A stretch of 64,000 nt of DNA from Deltaproteobacteria bacterium (lineage in GTDB: Bacteria; Desulfobacterota; Syntrophia; Syntrophales; UBA5619): positions 62,001-126,000 of the forward strand of contig JAJFTY010000239.1 in NCBI GenBank assembly GCA_021372695.1, written 5' to 3'. Of the stretch, positions 56,458 through 64,000 are shown piece by piece. A model generated the notes under the pieces. That model saw only the letters and a list, made by a program, of their open reading frames with translations. It had not been told where the DNA came from and made no database searches. How positions within the stretch are numbered: position 1 is the stretch's first letter; the number at the start of each line of letters is the position of its first letter. Made by a program: the position numbers and the translations under genes.

Positions 56458-56994
56458 ATGAAGATTTCCGTGACATTCAGGAATGCGGAAGCGGAAAACT
56501 GGCAGAAGGAGTATGTCGAAGAGAGACTGGGGAAACTGAAGAAGTATATCGATAATCCGGTGGACGCACGGGTGGTCCTCTCGGTCGAGAAGTTCCGCAA
56601 TGCCGCGGAGATCAACCTGACGGCCAATGGATTGAACATCAACAGCAAGGAAGAAGAGAAGGACATGCACCTGGCGATCGACAATGCCATCGAGAAGATC
56701 GAACGGCAGCTCAAGAAACGCAGGGAGCGGGTCCGGGTGTTCAAGAGCAGCAACTCCCGCAGCGAAGAGTTCGGCGGAGAGCCCGCGGCCGAAGAGGCCG
56801 AGGAGTCGCCGATTTCCAAAGTGGTCGAGACGCGCAAGGTGGTCCTGAAACCCATGTCGATCGACGATGCCGTCATGGAGATGGAAACGACGAAAAACCG
56901 GTTTGTCATCTATCGCGATTCTTCTACCGAACAGGTCAACGTGATCTATCGGCGCGATGACGGGAAATTTGCCCTGATGGAAATCGGCCGCTGA
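56458..56994 (+). CDS. hpf: Ribosome hibernation promoting factor, long form
   Basis: A 178-residue long HPF. The N-terminal S30AE domain (ISVTFRNAEAENWQ, then helices to about 100) binds the decoding site; the C-terminal domain (VVETRKVVLKPMSIDDAVM, then FVIYRDSSTEQVNVIYRRDDG) mediates 100S dimer formation. GGAGG lies eight bases upstream of the start. Between rpoN and ptsN as usual. Confidence 0.95.
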   Translation: MKISVTFRNAEAENWQKEYVEERLGKLKKYIDNPVDARVVLSVEKFRNAAEINLTANGLNINSKEEEKDMHLAIDNAIEKIERQLKKRRERVRVFKSSNSRSEEFGGEPAAEEAEESPISKVVETRKVVLKPMSIDDAVMEMETTKNRFVIYRDSSTEQVNVIYRRDDGKFALMEIGR

Positions 56995-57011
56995 AGGTTT
57001 GGGGATCGCGC

Positions 57012-57473
57012 ATGAAAATCACGGAAATGCTCCGGCGGGAGTTTATTCTGGAAGGGCTGAAGGCGCAGAACAAGCACGATGCCCTCGTGGAACTGGCGGG
57101 GGTATTCGAAAGCGGAGGGATCAGAGTCAATCCCGAGACGATGCTCCAGGTCCTCCTCGAGAGGGAAAGGCTGGGAAGCACCGGCATCGGGGACGGGATC
57201 GCCATTCCCCACGGGAAGGTCCCGGGACTCGATCAGATCGTGGTCTCCTTCGGCAGGAGCCACGAGGGGATCGAATTCGACGCGATGGACGGCAGGCCCG
57301 TGCAGCTCTTTTTCCTGCTGATGGCGCCGGAAAATTCGGCGGGCGGCCATCTCAAAGCGCTGGCAAGGATCTCCCGGATGCTCCGGGATCAGAGCTTTCG
57401 GAAAAATCTCCTGGAGGCAAAGGACCGGGAAGCCCTTTTCGGGATCATTGCGGAGATGGACAACGAAGGCTGA
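57012..57473 (+). CDS. ptsN: PTS IIA component, nitrogen-type
   Basis: A 153-residue EIIA-fructose/nitrogen domain. The phosphorylated His67 lies in GIGDGIAIPHGKVPG. It receives phosphate from HPr (or NPr) and acts as a regulator rather than a sugar transporter. Linked to rpoN, hpf, hprK and rapZ; no HPr or EI gene is in the window. Confidence 0.94.
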   Translation: MKITEMLRREFILEGLKAQNKHDALVELAGVFESGGIRVNPETMLQVLLERERLGSTGIGDGIAIPHGKVPGLDQIVVSFGRSHEGIEFDAMDGRPVQLFFLLMAPENSAGGHLKALARISRMLRDQSFRKNLLEAKDREALFGIIAEMDNEG

Positions 57474-57496
57474 CGGACGTCGGGGGAGATTTTCCC

Positions 57497-58342
57497 ATGC
57501 GGCCCGTGACGGTGAAGGAACTCCTGGCATGCCGGACCCGGCTGGGGATCGCGCAGGTGGCAGGACCGGCCGGCAGCACGGCTGCCGTGACCCGGGTGTT
57601 CAGCTATCCCGCCCGGGAGAACGGCTGGAGCGCCGGAACGATGCCGTCACAGGCCATCGTGCTCTTTCCCCCCGGCGAAGCCTGGAGAGATTTTCTGAGC
57701 GGAGGGGCCTGCCCGATCTCACCGCCGTTTCGGAACGTTCCCTGCATGGCTGTCTCCGCCCGGGAGATTCCTGGTGACCTGCGGAGCTATTCCGAGTCTT
57801 CAGGCACGCCCCTGTTCGCATCACTCCACGATCCTTTCCTGCTCCATAGCCGCCTGACCGGCCTGCTCCGCGAGCTGGGGGAAAGGACGGTCATGGTCCA
57901 CGGTGTGCTCGTCCGGCTTTCGGGGCGGGGGGTCCTGATCATGGGCGAAAGCGGGATCGGGAAGACCTCCACCGGCCTGGCGCTGATGCATTCGGAACAC
58001 CGCTGGGTGGCGGACGATGCCGTCATCCTGGAGGGGAAAAGGGATACCCTTTACGGACGGGGCCACGAAAGATCCCGGGGCTGGATTGCCGTTCGGGGAA
58101 GGGGCATCCTGAGGGCGGAAGAGCTGCTGGGCCCCAAAAGGCTTCTTGGGAGAAGCCGTGTGGATGTGATCATCCGTCTGACTGCCGCAGCCGGCCACAG
58201 TGGGAACAGTGCTGCGCCCGTGTCATGGGTCGGCGTCACGATCCCCTGCCGGGACCTCACGACGGATATCGATCCCGGGCGGACGGCCGACCGCCTGCTC
58301 GACTGCCTCAACCGTCTCGACGAAGGCAAGGGTCATGAGTGA
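57497..58342 (+). CDS. hprK: HPr kinase/phosphorylase
   Basis: A 281-residue protein from ATG 57497, eight bases after GGGGGAG. The Walker A motif GESGIGKTS lies at 150-158, preceded by the conserved MVHGVLV segment; VADDAVILE and RGRGILRAEELLG follow as in HprK. It phosphorylates and dephosphorylates HPr on Ser46. The N-terminal domain is short and diverged. Its partner HPr is not encoded nearby. Confidence 0.9.
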   Translation: MRPVTVKELLACRTRLGIAQVAGPAGSTAAVTRVFSYPARENGWSAGTMPSQAIVLFPPGEAWRDFLSGGACPISPPFRNVPCMAVSAREIPGDLRSYSESSGTPLFASLHDPFLLHSRLTGLLRELGERTVMVHGVLVRLSGRGVLIMGESGIGKTSTGLALMHSEHRWVADDAVILEGKRDTLYGRGHERSRGWIAVRGRGILRAEELLGPKRLLGRSRVDVIIRLTAAAGHSGNSAAPVSWVGVTIPCRDLTTDIDPGRTADRLLDCLNRLDEGKGHE

Positions 58343-58448
58343 AGCCCGCTCGATCAGGCTGCCCGGCAGGCATCGGATGGCGTATCCAGGAGCGCGATTC
58401 TAGACGGGCGTTGAAAAACACACCGTGCGATTGGCTGAGGGGTATGGG

Positions 58449-59315
58449 ATGAAGCAGTTGCGCATCGTGATCATCACGGGTCTGTCCGGTTCCGGCAAGA
58501 GCACCGCCCTGCGGGCGCTGGAGGACATCGGCTTTTTCTGCGTCGACAACCTGCCGGTGGTTCTCCTGCCGAAGTTTCTCGAGATTCAGTCCGATCCCGC
58601 CAAGGAGATCACCAAGGTCGCGATGGTCATGGATCTCAGGGAACGGGGATTGCTTGAGAAATACCCGCGGATCTTCACCCGGCTCCGCGAAAAGGGCTAC
58701 AAGATCGAAATCCTCTTCTTTGATGCCGTCGATGAAGCGATCCTGCAACGTTTCAGCGAGACAAGAAGGTCCCATCCTCTTGCGCCGCGCGGCTCCCTGA
58801 TGGACGGCATCCGCCTGGAGCGGGAAAAGCTGGCCCCGCTGAAGCAGATGGCCGACAAAGTTGTGGACACCACCTCATGCAACGTCCATCAGCTCAAGGA
58901 TGTCGTCCAGCAGTATTTCCTCGGATCGTCCACGGCCCGAAGTCTGGTGATCCACGTGACCTCGTTCGGATACCGCTACGGCCTGCCGGCCGACGCTGAC
59001 ATGGTCATGGACGTCCGTTTTCTGCCCAATCCCCATTTCGTCAAGGAACTGCGCCCGTGCAACGGTCATGACAGCCGGGTGCGCGATTATGTGCTGGAAT
59101 CGGAAGCGGGCCGGACTTTCGTCTCAAAAATGTTCGATCTGATGGCGTTTCTGATCCCCCTCTACGAGAAGGAGGGCAAGTCCCGGTTCAACATCGCCAT
59201 CGGGTGCACGGGCGGTCACCACCGTTCCGTCGTCATGGCCAACCTCCTGGGCTCCTACTTCGACGACAAGGGCTATTTTGCGAACGTCTCCCACCGGGAC
59301 ATCCTGAAATCCTAG
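58449..59315 (+). CDS. rapZ: RNase adapter / nucleotide-binding protein RapZ
   Basis: A 288-residue RapZ/YvcJ protein. Walker [10 protein letters not shown] (11-19), FFCVDNLP, and the C-terminal domain with [20 protein letters not shown] and [10 protein letters not shown]. In enterobacteria it senses GlcN6P and guides RNase E; the role here is unknown. ATG 58449 follows GAGGGG by six bases. Its stop codon overlaps, in CTAG, the stop of the convergent M23 peptidase gene. Confidence 0.95.
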   Translation: MKQLRIVIITGLSGSGKSTALRALEDIGFFCVDNLPVVLLPKFLEIQSDPAKEITKVAMVMDLRERGLLEKYPRIFTRLREKGYKIEILFFDAVDEAILQRFSETRRSHPLAPRGSLMDGIRLEREKLAPLKQMADKVVDTTSCNVHQLKDVVQQYFLGSSTARSLVIHVTSFGYRYGLPADADMVMDVRFLPNPHFVKELRPCNGHDSRVRDYVLESEAGRTFVSKMFDLMAFLIPLYEKEGKSRFNIAIGCTGGHHRSVVMANLLGSYFDDKGYFANVSHRDILKS

Positions 59316-60640
59316 GAACCAGCCTCCAACTTCTTCGTCACATTGTCGGCGATCCAGTGGGGATCCCACCACTCCCGGGGATCGACGAACTGGCCATGGA
59401 TCGCCACGCCGAAGTGGAGGTGGTCTCCGCCCGCGAGGCCCGTCATGCCCGAGAGCCCGATGACCTCTCCGCGCTTGACTGTCTGGTCCGGCTTGACCTG
59501 GATGCCGCTCATGTGGGCGTAGAGGGTCGAGAGCCCCATGCCGTGGTCGATGATGACGGCGTTTCCGTAGATTCCCAAGGGGCCGCTGAAACGGACGATG
59601 CCGTTGTTGGCGGCTTCGATCGGGGCATGGACGAGCGAGGCGAGGTCGACGCCGACGTGGACGCTTTCGCCCACCGCCTTGCCGTCGTAGAAATAGGTCC
59701 GGCGGTCGCCGAAAAGGGCCATGGGGGCCGCGTTCTTCATCCGGAGGAACGTCTCTTGCCAAAGCGGTCGGGGCTCCGATTTAAGACAGGCGGCCTGGAT
59801 CGTCTTGAGATTGTCGGCGCGCAGCAGGGTGTTCACATAGACGAAGGCCTCGATGGGCGTTTTCCCGCGTAGCTCGGGAACCGATGCCTGGAATTCCGGC
59901 ATCTTTTGGCCGAGGAAGCTCTCGGTCAGGACCATCTTGTCGCTCCGGAATTTGCGCTTCTGAATCAGGGCCGGGATGCCGATTGCGGTTTCATTTCCGG
60001 CCCGGTCCTGTGCCGTGATGCGGATCTGCGGAGTCCCTGCGACCGCATCCAGAGGGAGGGCAAAGTAAGCTGCATAACCGGCTGTCCCGGCCAGCGTCAC
60101 GGGATAGGCCGGGTAGAAAAGCTCTCCCGCCTGGACGCCCGTTCGTGCCGCTGCCTCCGAAAGGCGATAGGCGACGACACAGGCTCCGCCGGGATTGATG
60201 TGGTTCTGCGCATTGAGTTGGATGATCTGGGGTGGAAGCGTGTCGATCGTGACCGGTTGAGTCACGGTGGTCCGGTTCTTCCAGAGGGAATGATCGGTGG
60301 CGGCCACGGTCAGCTGGGCCGGTCCATCGTGGAGTTTGAGCGCCGCGGCGTCGATGACGACCGTTATGGCCTTGCGGCGGATTCCCGTCTCCGGGTAGTC
60401 GACGGCGGAGAGGCCCTGGGAGCGGTTGTCCTGGGCGATGGTGACTTCCGTGCGGGCAAGACCGCGGCCCGCGTCGGAAAAGGTCACGGTCAGCGACTTG
60501 CGGAGTCCGATCACGGCGGAATCCGCCCCGATCTCCAGAACGGGTTTGTCCTTCTCGCCCGCGGTCAGGAAAAACCAGACGCCTCCGCCCGCGATAAGCA
60601 GGATGAGACAACCGACGATATACCAGAACCTCTTCTGCAT
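59312..60640 (-). CDS. Membrane-anchored M23 metallopeptidase
   Basis: A 442-residue envelope protein. One N-terminal helix ([16 protein letters not shown]), two Ig/beta-like domains (about 35-215), then an LytM/M23 domain with zinc ligands in HVGVDLASL and [10 protein letters not shown], plus STLYAHMSG. Probably a peptidoglycan endopeptidase. ATG 60640 is nine bases after GGGGAGG; ATG 60649 abuts the ribosome site. Confidence 0.9.
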   Translation of the reverse strand: MQKRFWYIVGCLILLIAGGGVWFFLTAGEKDKPVLEIGADSAVIGLRKSLTVTFSDAGRGLARTEVTIAQDNRSQGLSAVDYPETGIRRKAITVVIDAAALKLHDGPAQLTVAATDHSLWKNRTTVTQPVTIDTLPPQIIQLNAQNHINPGGACVVAYRLSEAAARTGVQAGELFYPAYPVTLAGTAGYAAYFALPLDAVAGTPQIRITAQDRAGNETAIGIPALIQKRKFRSDKMVLTESFLGQKMPEFQASVPELRGKTPIEAFVYVNTLLRADNLKTIQAACLKSEPRPLWQETFLRMKNAAPMALFGDRRTYFYDGKAVGESVHVGVDLASLVHAPIEAANNGIVRFSGPLGIYGNAVIIDHGMGLSTLYAHMSGIQVKPDQTVKRGEVIGLSGMTGLAGGDHLHFGVAIHGQFVDPREWWDPHWIADNVTKKLEAGS

Positions 60641-60804
60641 GGCCTGCATTCCTCCCCGATGGACTGGGTGCGGTATAGCCACTTTGTGGATCGATTGCAA
60701 GGCGAAAAACGGTTCGGGGGGGGCGGTGAATTTCCAGCTGGAATTCCTTGATCTTGCAGGGCAACCTTGCTATAAGTTGTCATCCCCTGTGAGGTGACCC
60801 CGAA

Positions 60805-62019
60805 ATGCTGAAGGAGAGAAGAGTCGTTCTGGGCGTGACCGGCGGCATTGCCGCTTACAAGGCGGCGGAGCTAGTCCGGGAGCTTGTCCGGCGAGGGGCC
60901 AGGGTCCGGGTCGTCATGACCGACCATGCCTGCAAGTTCGTCACGCCGCTCACTTTCGAGACCCTGTCGGGGAACCCCGTGGCCACGGAGCTCTTCTGGG
61001 TGCCGGGGGCATTCGAAATCGGCCACATCGCACTCGCCGAATTTGCCGAACTCGTCGTCATCGCACCGGCAACGGCCAACATCATCGGCAAGATGGCGGT
61101 CGGACTTGCCGATGATCTTCTCTCCACCCTCCTGCTCGCCACCGAGGCCCCCGTTCTGATCTGCCCGGCGATGAACGCGAAGATGTACGCAAACAAAATC
61201 GTTCAGGAGAACCTGGCCCGTCTCGTCTCCCGCGGCCATGCCGTGCTGGAGCCCGGATATGGCGAACTGGCCTGCCGGGTCGAGGGGCGGGGACGGCTTG
61301 CCGAACCGTTCGACATTGCGGAGGAGATCGAGTCGATGCTGACCGTGAAGGATCTCCGCAGCGAACGGATTCTCGTCACGGCGGGGCCAACGCAGGAACC
61401 CTTCGATCCGGTGCGGTTCATCAGCAACCGCTCCTCGGGAAAGATGGGGTATGCCCTCGCTTCGGAGGCCCTGCGGCGGGGTGCGGCGGTGACGCTGGTC
61501 AGCGGTCCAACCGGGCTTTCCGCTCCTCCGGGAGTGAAGTTCGTCCCCGTCCGCACCGCCCTGGAGATGCGGGATGCGGTCCTGGCCCATCTGGACGAGG
61601 CGACCGTCGTCATCAAGGCCGCAGCGGTGGCCGATTACCGGCCTGCGGTCTGCGAGCCCGAGAAAATCAAGAAGGCGGAAGGTGCGCTGACCGTCTGCCT
61701 GGAGCGCAATCCGGACATCATCGCCGAAATCGCCCGCCGGAGGGGCGACCTGATTCTGGTCGGTTTTGCGATGGAGTCGGAGCATCTGATCGAGCATGCG
61801 CGGAAGAAGCTCATGGAAAAGGGGATGGACTTCATCGTGGCCAACGATGTGACCGAACCCGGCGCCGGGTTCCAGGGCGATACGAATGTCATCCGGATCC
61901 TGGATCGGGAGGGGGGCGTGGAGCCGTTTCCGCTGATGGATAAAAGGGAAGTGGCGGGTGTCATCCTCGACCGGGTGAAGAGGATCCGGGAAAGCAGAGG
62001 GGCTCGCGATGGCGCCTGA
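60805..62019 (+). CDS. coaBC: Bifunctional phosphopantothenoylcysteine synthetase/decarboxylase
   Basis: A 404-residue coenzyme A enzyme. The N-terminal FMN decarboxylase (CoaC) has GVTGGIAAYKAAELVRELV, APATANIIGKMAVG and PAMNAKMYANKIVQENL; the C-terminal synthetase (CoaB) has VTAGPTQEPFDPVRFISNRS and KAAAVADYRP. Overlaps the following uracil-DNA glycosylase gene by 11 bases. Confidence 0.96.
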   Translation: MLKERRVVLGVTGGIAAYKAAELVRELVRRGARVRVVMTDHACKFVTPLTFETLSGNPVATELFWVPGAFEIGHIALAEFAELVVIAPATANIIGKMAVGLADDLLSTLLLATEAPVLICPAMNAKMYANKIVQENLARLVSRGHAVLEPGYGELACRVEGRGRLAEPFDIAEEIESMLTVKDLRSERILVTAGPTQEPFDPVRFISNRSSGKMGYALASEALRRGAAVTLVSGPTGLSAPPGVKFVPVRTALEMRDAVLAHLDEATVVIKAAAVADYRPAVCEPEKIKKAEGALTVCLERNPDIIAEIARRRGDLILVGFAMESEHLIEHARKKLMEKGMDFIVANDVTEPGAGFQGDTNVIRILDREGGVEPFPLMDKREVAGVILDRVKRIRESRGARDGA

Positions 62020-62734
62020 GGCGGAACCGCGGGAAGAGCTCCTCGGACTGGTCCGGTCGCTTGCGGAGAGGGTGCGTGTCGATGGCGAGTTGGGAAAACC
62101 GCTCTCCTATCTCTCAGCGGGCAGCGATGCACCGGCGGCGGTTCCGGAGCCGGCGGCTTCCCCGCGGGTCGGCGGGAAGGCCGCTGCCCTGGAAAAAGTG
62201 CGGGCGGAGCTCGGGGAGTGTTGCCGCTGCGACCTCCACACTCTTCGCCACCGGATCGTCTTCGGCGAGGGAAATCCCGATGCCGAACTGGTTTTTGTCG
62301 GCGAGGCGCCGGGGGCCGATGAGGACGCCCAGGGCAGGCCCTTCGTCGGCCGCGCGGGTCAATTGCTCACGAAAATCATCGCGGCGATGGGGTTGAAACG
62401 GGAGGAGGTCTACATCTGCAACATCCTGAAGTGCCGCCCGCCGGAAAACAGGAACCCGCTGCCGGAGGAGATCGCCGCCTGTGAGCCGTTCCTGATCCGC
62501 CAACTCGAGGCGATCCGTCCCCGGGTCATCTGTGCCCTCGGCAGTTTTGCCGCGCATGCCCTGCTGAAATCGGAGGCGCCCATCACGGTTCTGCGCGGGC
62601 GGTTCCACAGCTATCAGGGAATTCCTCTGATGCCGACCTATCACCCGGCTTACCTGCTCAGGAATCCGGGGGTGAAAAAACAGGCCTGGGAGGATGTCCA
62701 GGCGATCATGAAGCTGCTCCGGGAAAAGCAATAG
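62009..62734 (+). CDS. udg: Family 4 uracil-DNA glycosylase
   Basis: A 241-residue iron-sulfur UDG that removes uracil from DNA. After an N-terminal extension of about 65 residues come the cluster Cys (CCRCDLH), the active-site GEAPGADEDAQGRPFVG, NILKCRPPENRNP (further Cys) and the LGSFAAHALL and PTYHPAYLLR segments. Often labelled phage SPO1 DNA polymerase-related. Co-translated with coaBC. Confidence 0.93.
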   Translation: MAPEAEPREELLGLVRSLAERVRVDGELGKPLSYLSAGSDAPAAVPEPAASPRVGGKAAALEKVRAELGECCRCDLHTLRHRIVFGEGNPDAELVFVGEAPGADEDAQGRPFVGRAGQLLTKIIAAMGLKREEVYICNILKCRPPENRNPLPEEIAACEPFLIRQLEAIRPRVICALGSFAAHALLKSEAPITVLRGRFHSYQGIPLMPTYHPAYLLRNPGVKKQAWEDVQAIMKLLREKQ

Positions 62735-62764
62735 CCGCGATTGACATGGAAGGGGTCCCCTGAA

Positions 62765-64000
62765 ATGAAGAGATACCTGTCGAGAATCGTCTTCACCGCT
62801 GCGGTAATGTCTCTGCTGCTGATCGTTTTTACGATCTCCGGGCCGGATCTGCCCGCGGCTGAAAAACCGCCGGTGTTCGATGTGATTACAGTCAGCGCGG
62901 CCATCACGCCGCCTATCGCCGAATACATTGTCCAGAGCATCGGCGAGGCGGCGAAGAGCGGGGCAGAAGGGCTGATCATCCGCCTGGATACTCCGGGCGG
63001 ACTCGATCTGGCGATGCGGGACATCGCCAAAGCGATCCTGAACGCGCCGCTCCCCGTCATCGTTTACGTCGCCCCCTCCGGCGCGAGGGCGGCTTCGGCC
63101 GGGGTCATCATCACGGTTGCGGCGCATGTGGCGGCGATGGCTCCGGGGACGAACATCGGCGCCGCGCATCCTGTGGGCCTCGGCATCGGCGGCGGCATGG
63201 ATAAGACCATGAGCCGGAAGGTGGAAAACGACGCCGTGGCCTATGTCCGGGGGATCGCCAACAAGAGGGGGCGCAGCGAGGAGTGGGTCGAAAAGGCTGT
63301 CCGGAAGAGCGAGTCGATCACAGCCGAGGAGGCCCTCCGTCTGAAGGTGATCGATTTCGTCGCGACCGATCTGAACCAGCTCATCGAAAAGCTGGACGGC
63401 CGGGAGATCACCCTGGCCACGGGGAAAAAGGTCGTTCTCCGGACAAAGGGCGCGCTGCTCAACGACAAGAGCATGGGCACGCGGCAGAAGGTCCTCTCCG
63501 CGCTCAGCGATCCGAACATCGCCTACATCCTTCTGCTGATCGGCCTGGCCGGCCTCTATTTCGAGTTTTCCACCCCCGGGAGCATCCTGCCGGGGGTGAT
63601 CGGGGGGATCTCCCTGATCTTGGCCTTCTTCGCCATGCAGACGCTTCCGGTGAACTACGCCGGGATTGCCCTGATTCTATTCGCCATCATCCTGTTCATC
63701 GCGGAACTCAAGGTGGTCAGCCACGGGATCCTCGCCATCGGGGGGGTCATCTCGCTCGTCATCGGGTCGCTGATGCTTTTTCAGAGCCCCGACCCCAGCC
63801 TTCGAATCTCCTGGGGCGTTCTGGTGCCGGCGGTGACGGTCACATCGCTTTTCTTCATCGGCGTCATCGCGATCGCCCTGAAGGCGCAGATGCGCAAGGT
63901 CCAGGGCGGGGAGGAGGGGATGAGAGGCGAAGAGGGGGAGGCGACGACCGATGTTTTTGCCGAGGGCAAGGTTTTGATCCGCGGGGAGTATTGGAATGCC
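62765..64000 (+). CDS. nfeD: NfeD-type membrane serine protease, partial (C-terminus outside window)
   Basis: At least 412 residues from ATG 62765. A signal/anchor segment (about 8-27) precedes a ClpP-class protease domain with LDTPGGLDLAM, the catalytic Ser in APSGARAASAG and the catalytic Lys in MSRKVENDAVAYV. Four or five membrane helices follow, then the start of a soluble C-terminal domain (VFAEGKVLIRGEYWNA), presumably the NfeD OB fold. Partner SPFH/stomatin genes usually follow and may lie beyond the edge. Confidence 0.93.
   Translation, partial: MKRYLSRIVFTAAVMSLLLIVFTISGPDLPAAEKPPVFDVITVSAAITPPIAEYIVQSIGEAAKSGAEGLIIRLDTPGGLDLAMRDIAKAILNAPLPVIVYVAPSGARAASAGVIITVAAHVAAMAPGTNIGAAHPVGLGIGGGMDKTMSRKVENDAVAYVRGIANKRGRSEEWVEKAVRKSESITAEEALRLKVIDFVATDLNQLIEKLDGREITLATGKKVVLRTKGALLNDKSMGTRQKVLSALSDPNIAYILLLIGLAGLYFEFSTPGSILPGVIGGISLILAFFAMQTLPVNYAGIALILFAIILFIAELKVVSHGILAIGGVISLVIGSLMLFQSPDPSLRISWGVLVPAVTVTSLFFIGVIAIALKAQMRKVQGGEEGMRGEEGEATTDVFAEGKVLIRGEYWNA

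Overview
The window looks like a chromosome segment of a strictly anaerobic, fermentative or syntrophic member of the Desulfobacterota (class Syntrophia, Syntrophus/Smithella-like). That placement is inference from gene content: an NAD-linked [FeFe]-hydrogenase with its whole maturation set, a selenocysteine formate dehydrogenase beside a FocA channel, a membrane pyrophosphatase, an isovaleryl-type acyl-CoA dehydrogenase, sigma-54 plus an enhancer-binding protein, and Gram-negative envelope genes (KDO synthesis, Lpt export). The DNA is GC-rich and strong AAGGAGG-type ribosome sites are common.

Layout. 1-9.3 kb: LysM protein (cut by the window edge), acyl-CoA dehydrogenase, a small protein, HD phosphohydrolase, TPR lipoprotein, GerMN protein, an EF-G paralogue and a GAF-GAF sigma-54 activator. 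9.3-10.2 kb: no credible protein gene, but a strong sigma-54 promoter followed by hairpins whose loops carry CCUCCUU and by terminators; I read this as an undescribed sRNA locus. 10.2-20 kb (minus strand): clpB, htpX, a DUF1844 gene, ispE, tRNA-Gln, prs, rplY, pth and hppA. 20-25 kb: rpoH diverging from clpB, then dnaB, rplI, a DUF2232 gene, rpsR and rpsF. 25-28.9 kb: a hidden selenoprotein gene (AhpD/carboxymuconolactone decarboxylase family), tRNA-Arg, a cell-wall amidase with six tandem repeats, and a small protein. 28.9-33.3 kb: two small membrane proteins, focA and the UGA-containing fdhA.

33.4-48.3 kb is one long minus-strand hydrogenase island. Its promoter-proximal part is a putative sensor set (three DRTGG proteins, an RsbT-like ATPase, a PHP phosphoesterase and a HATPase). 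Next come the hydrogenase subunits HydC/HndA, HndB, HydB/HndC fused to a GltD-like diaphorase, and HydA/HndD. After an intrinsic terminator follow aspartate ammonia-lyase, HydF, a TM1266-type regulator, HydG and HydE. A sigma-54-like promoter and a perfect palindrome lie upstream. Together with fdhA and focA this forms the H2/formate module by which such an organism would dispose of reducing equivalents.

48.4-64 kb is a conserved envelope and regulatory block: xerD, a TPR protein, kdsA, kdsC, lptC, lptA, lptB, rpoN, hpf, ptsN, hprK and rapZ, then an M23 peptidase on the opposite strand, coaBC, a family 4 uracil-DNA glycosylase and an NfeD-type protease cut by the window end. Both selenoprotein genes would be mis-annotated as truncated or split by a standard gene caller.
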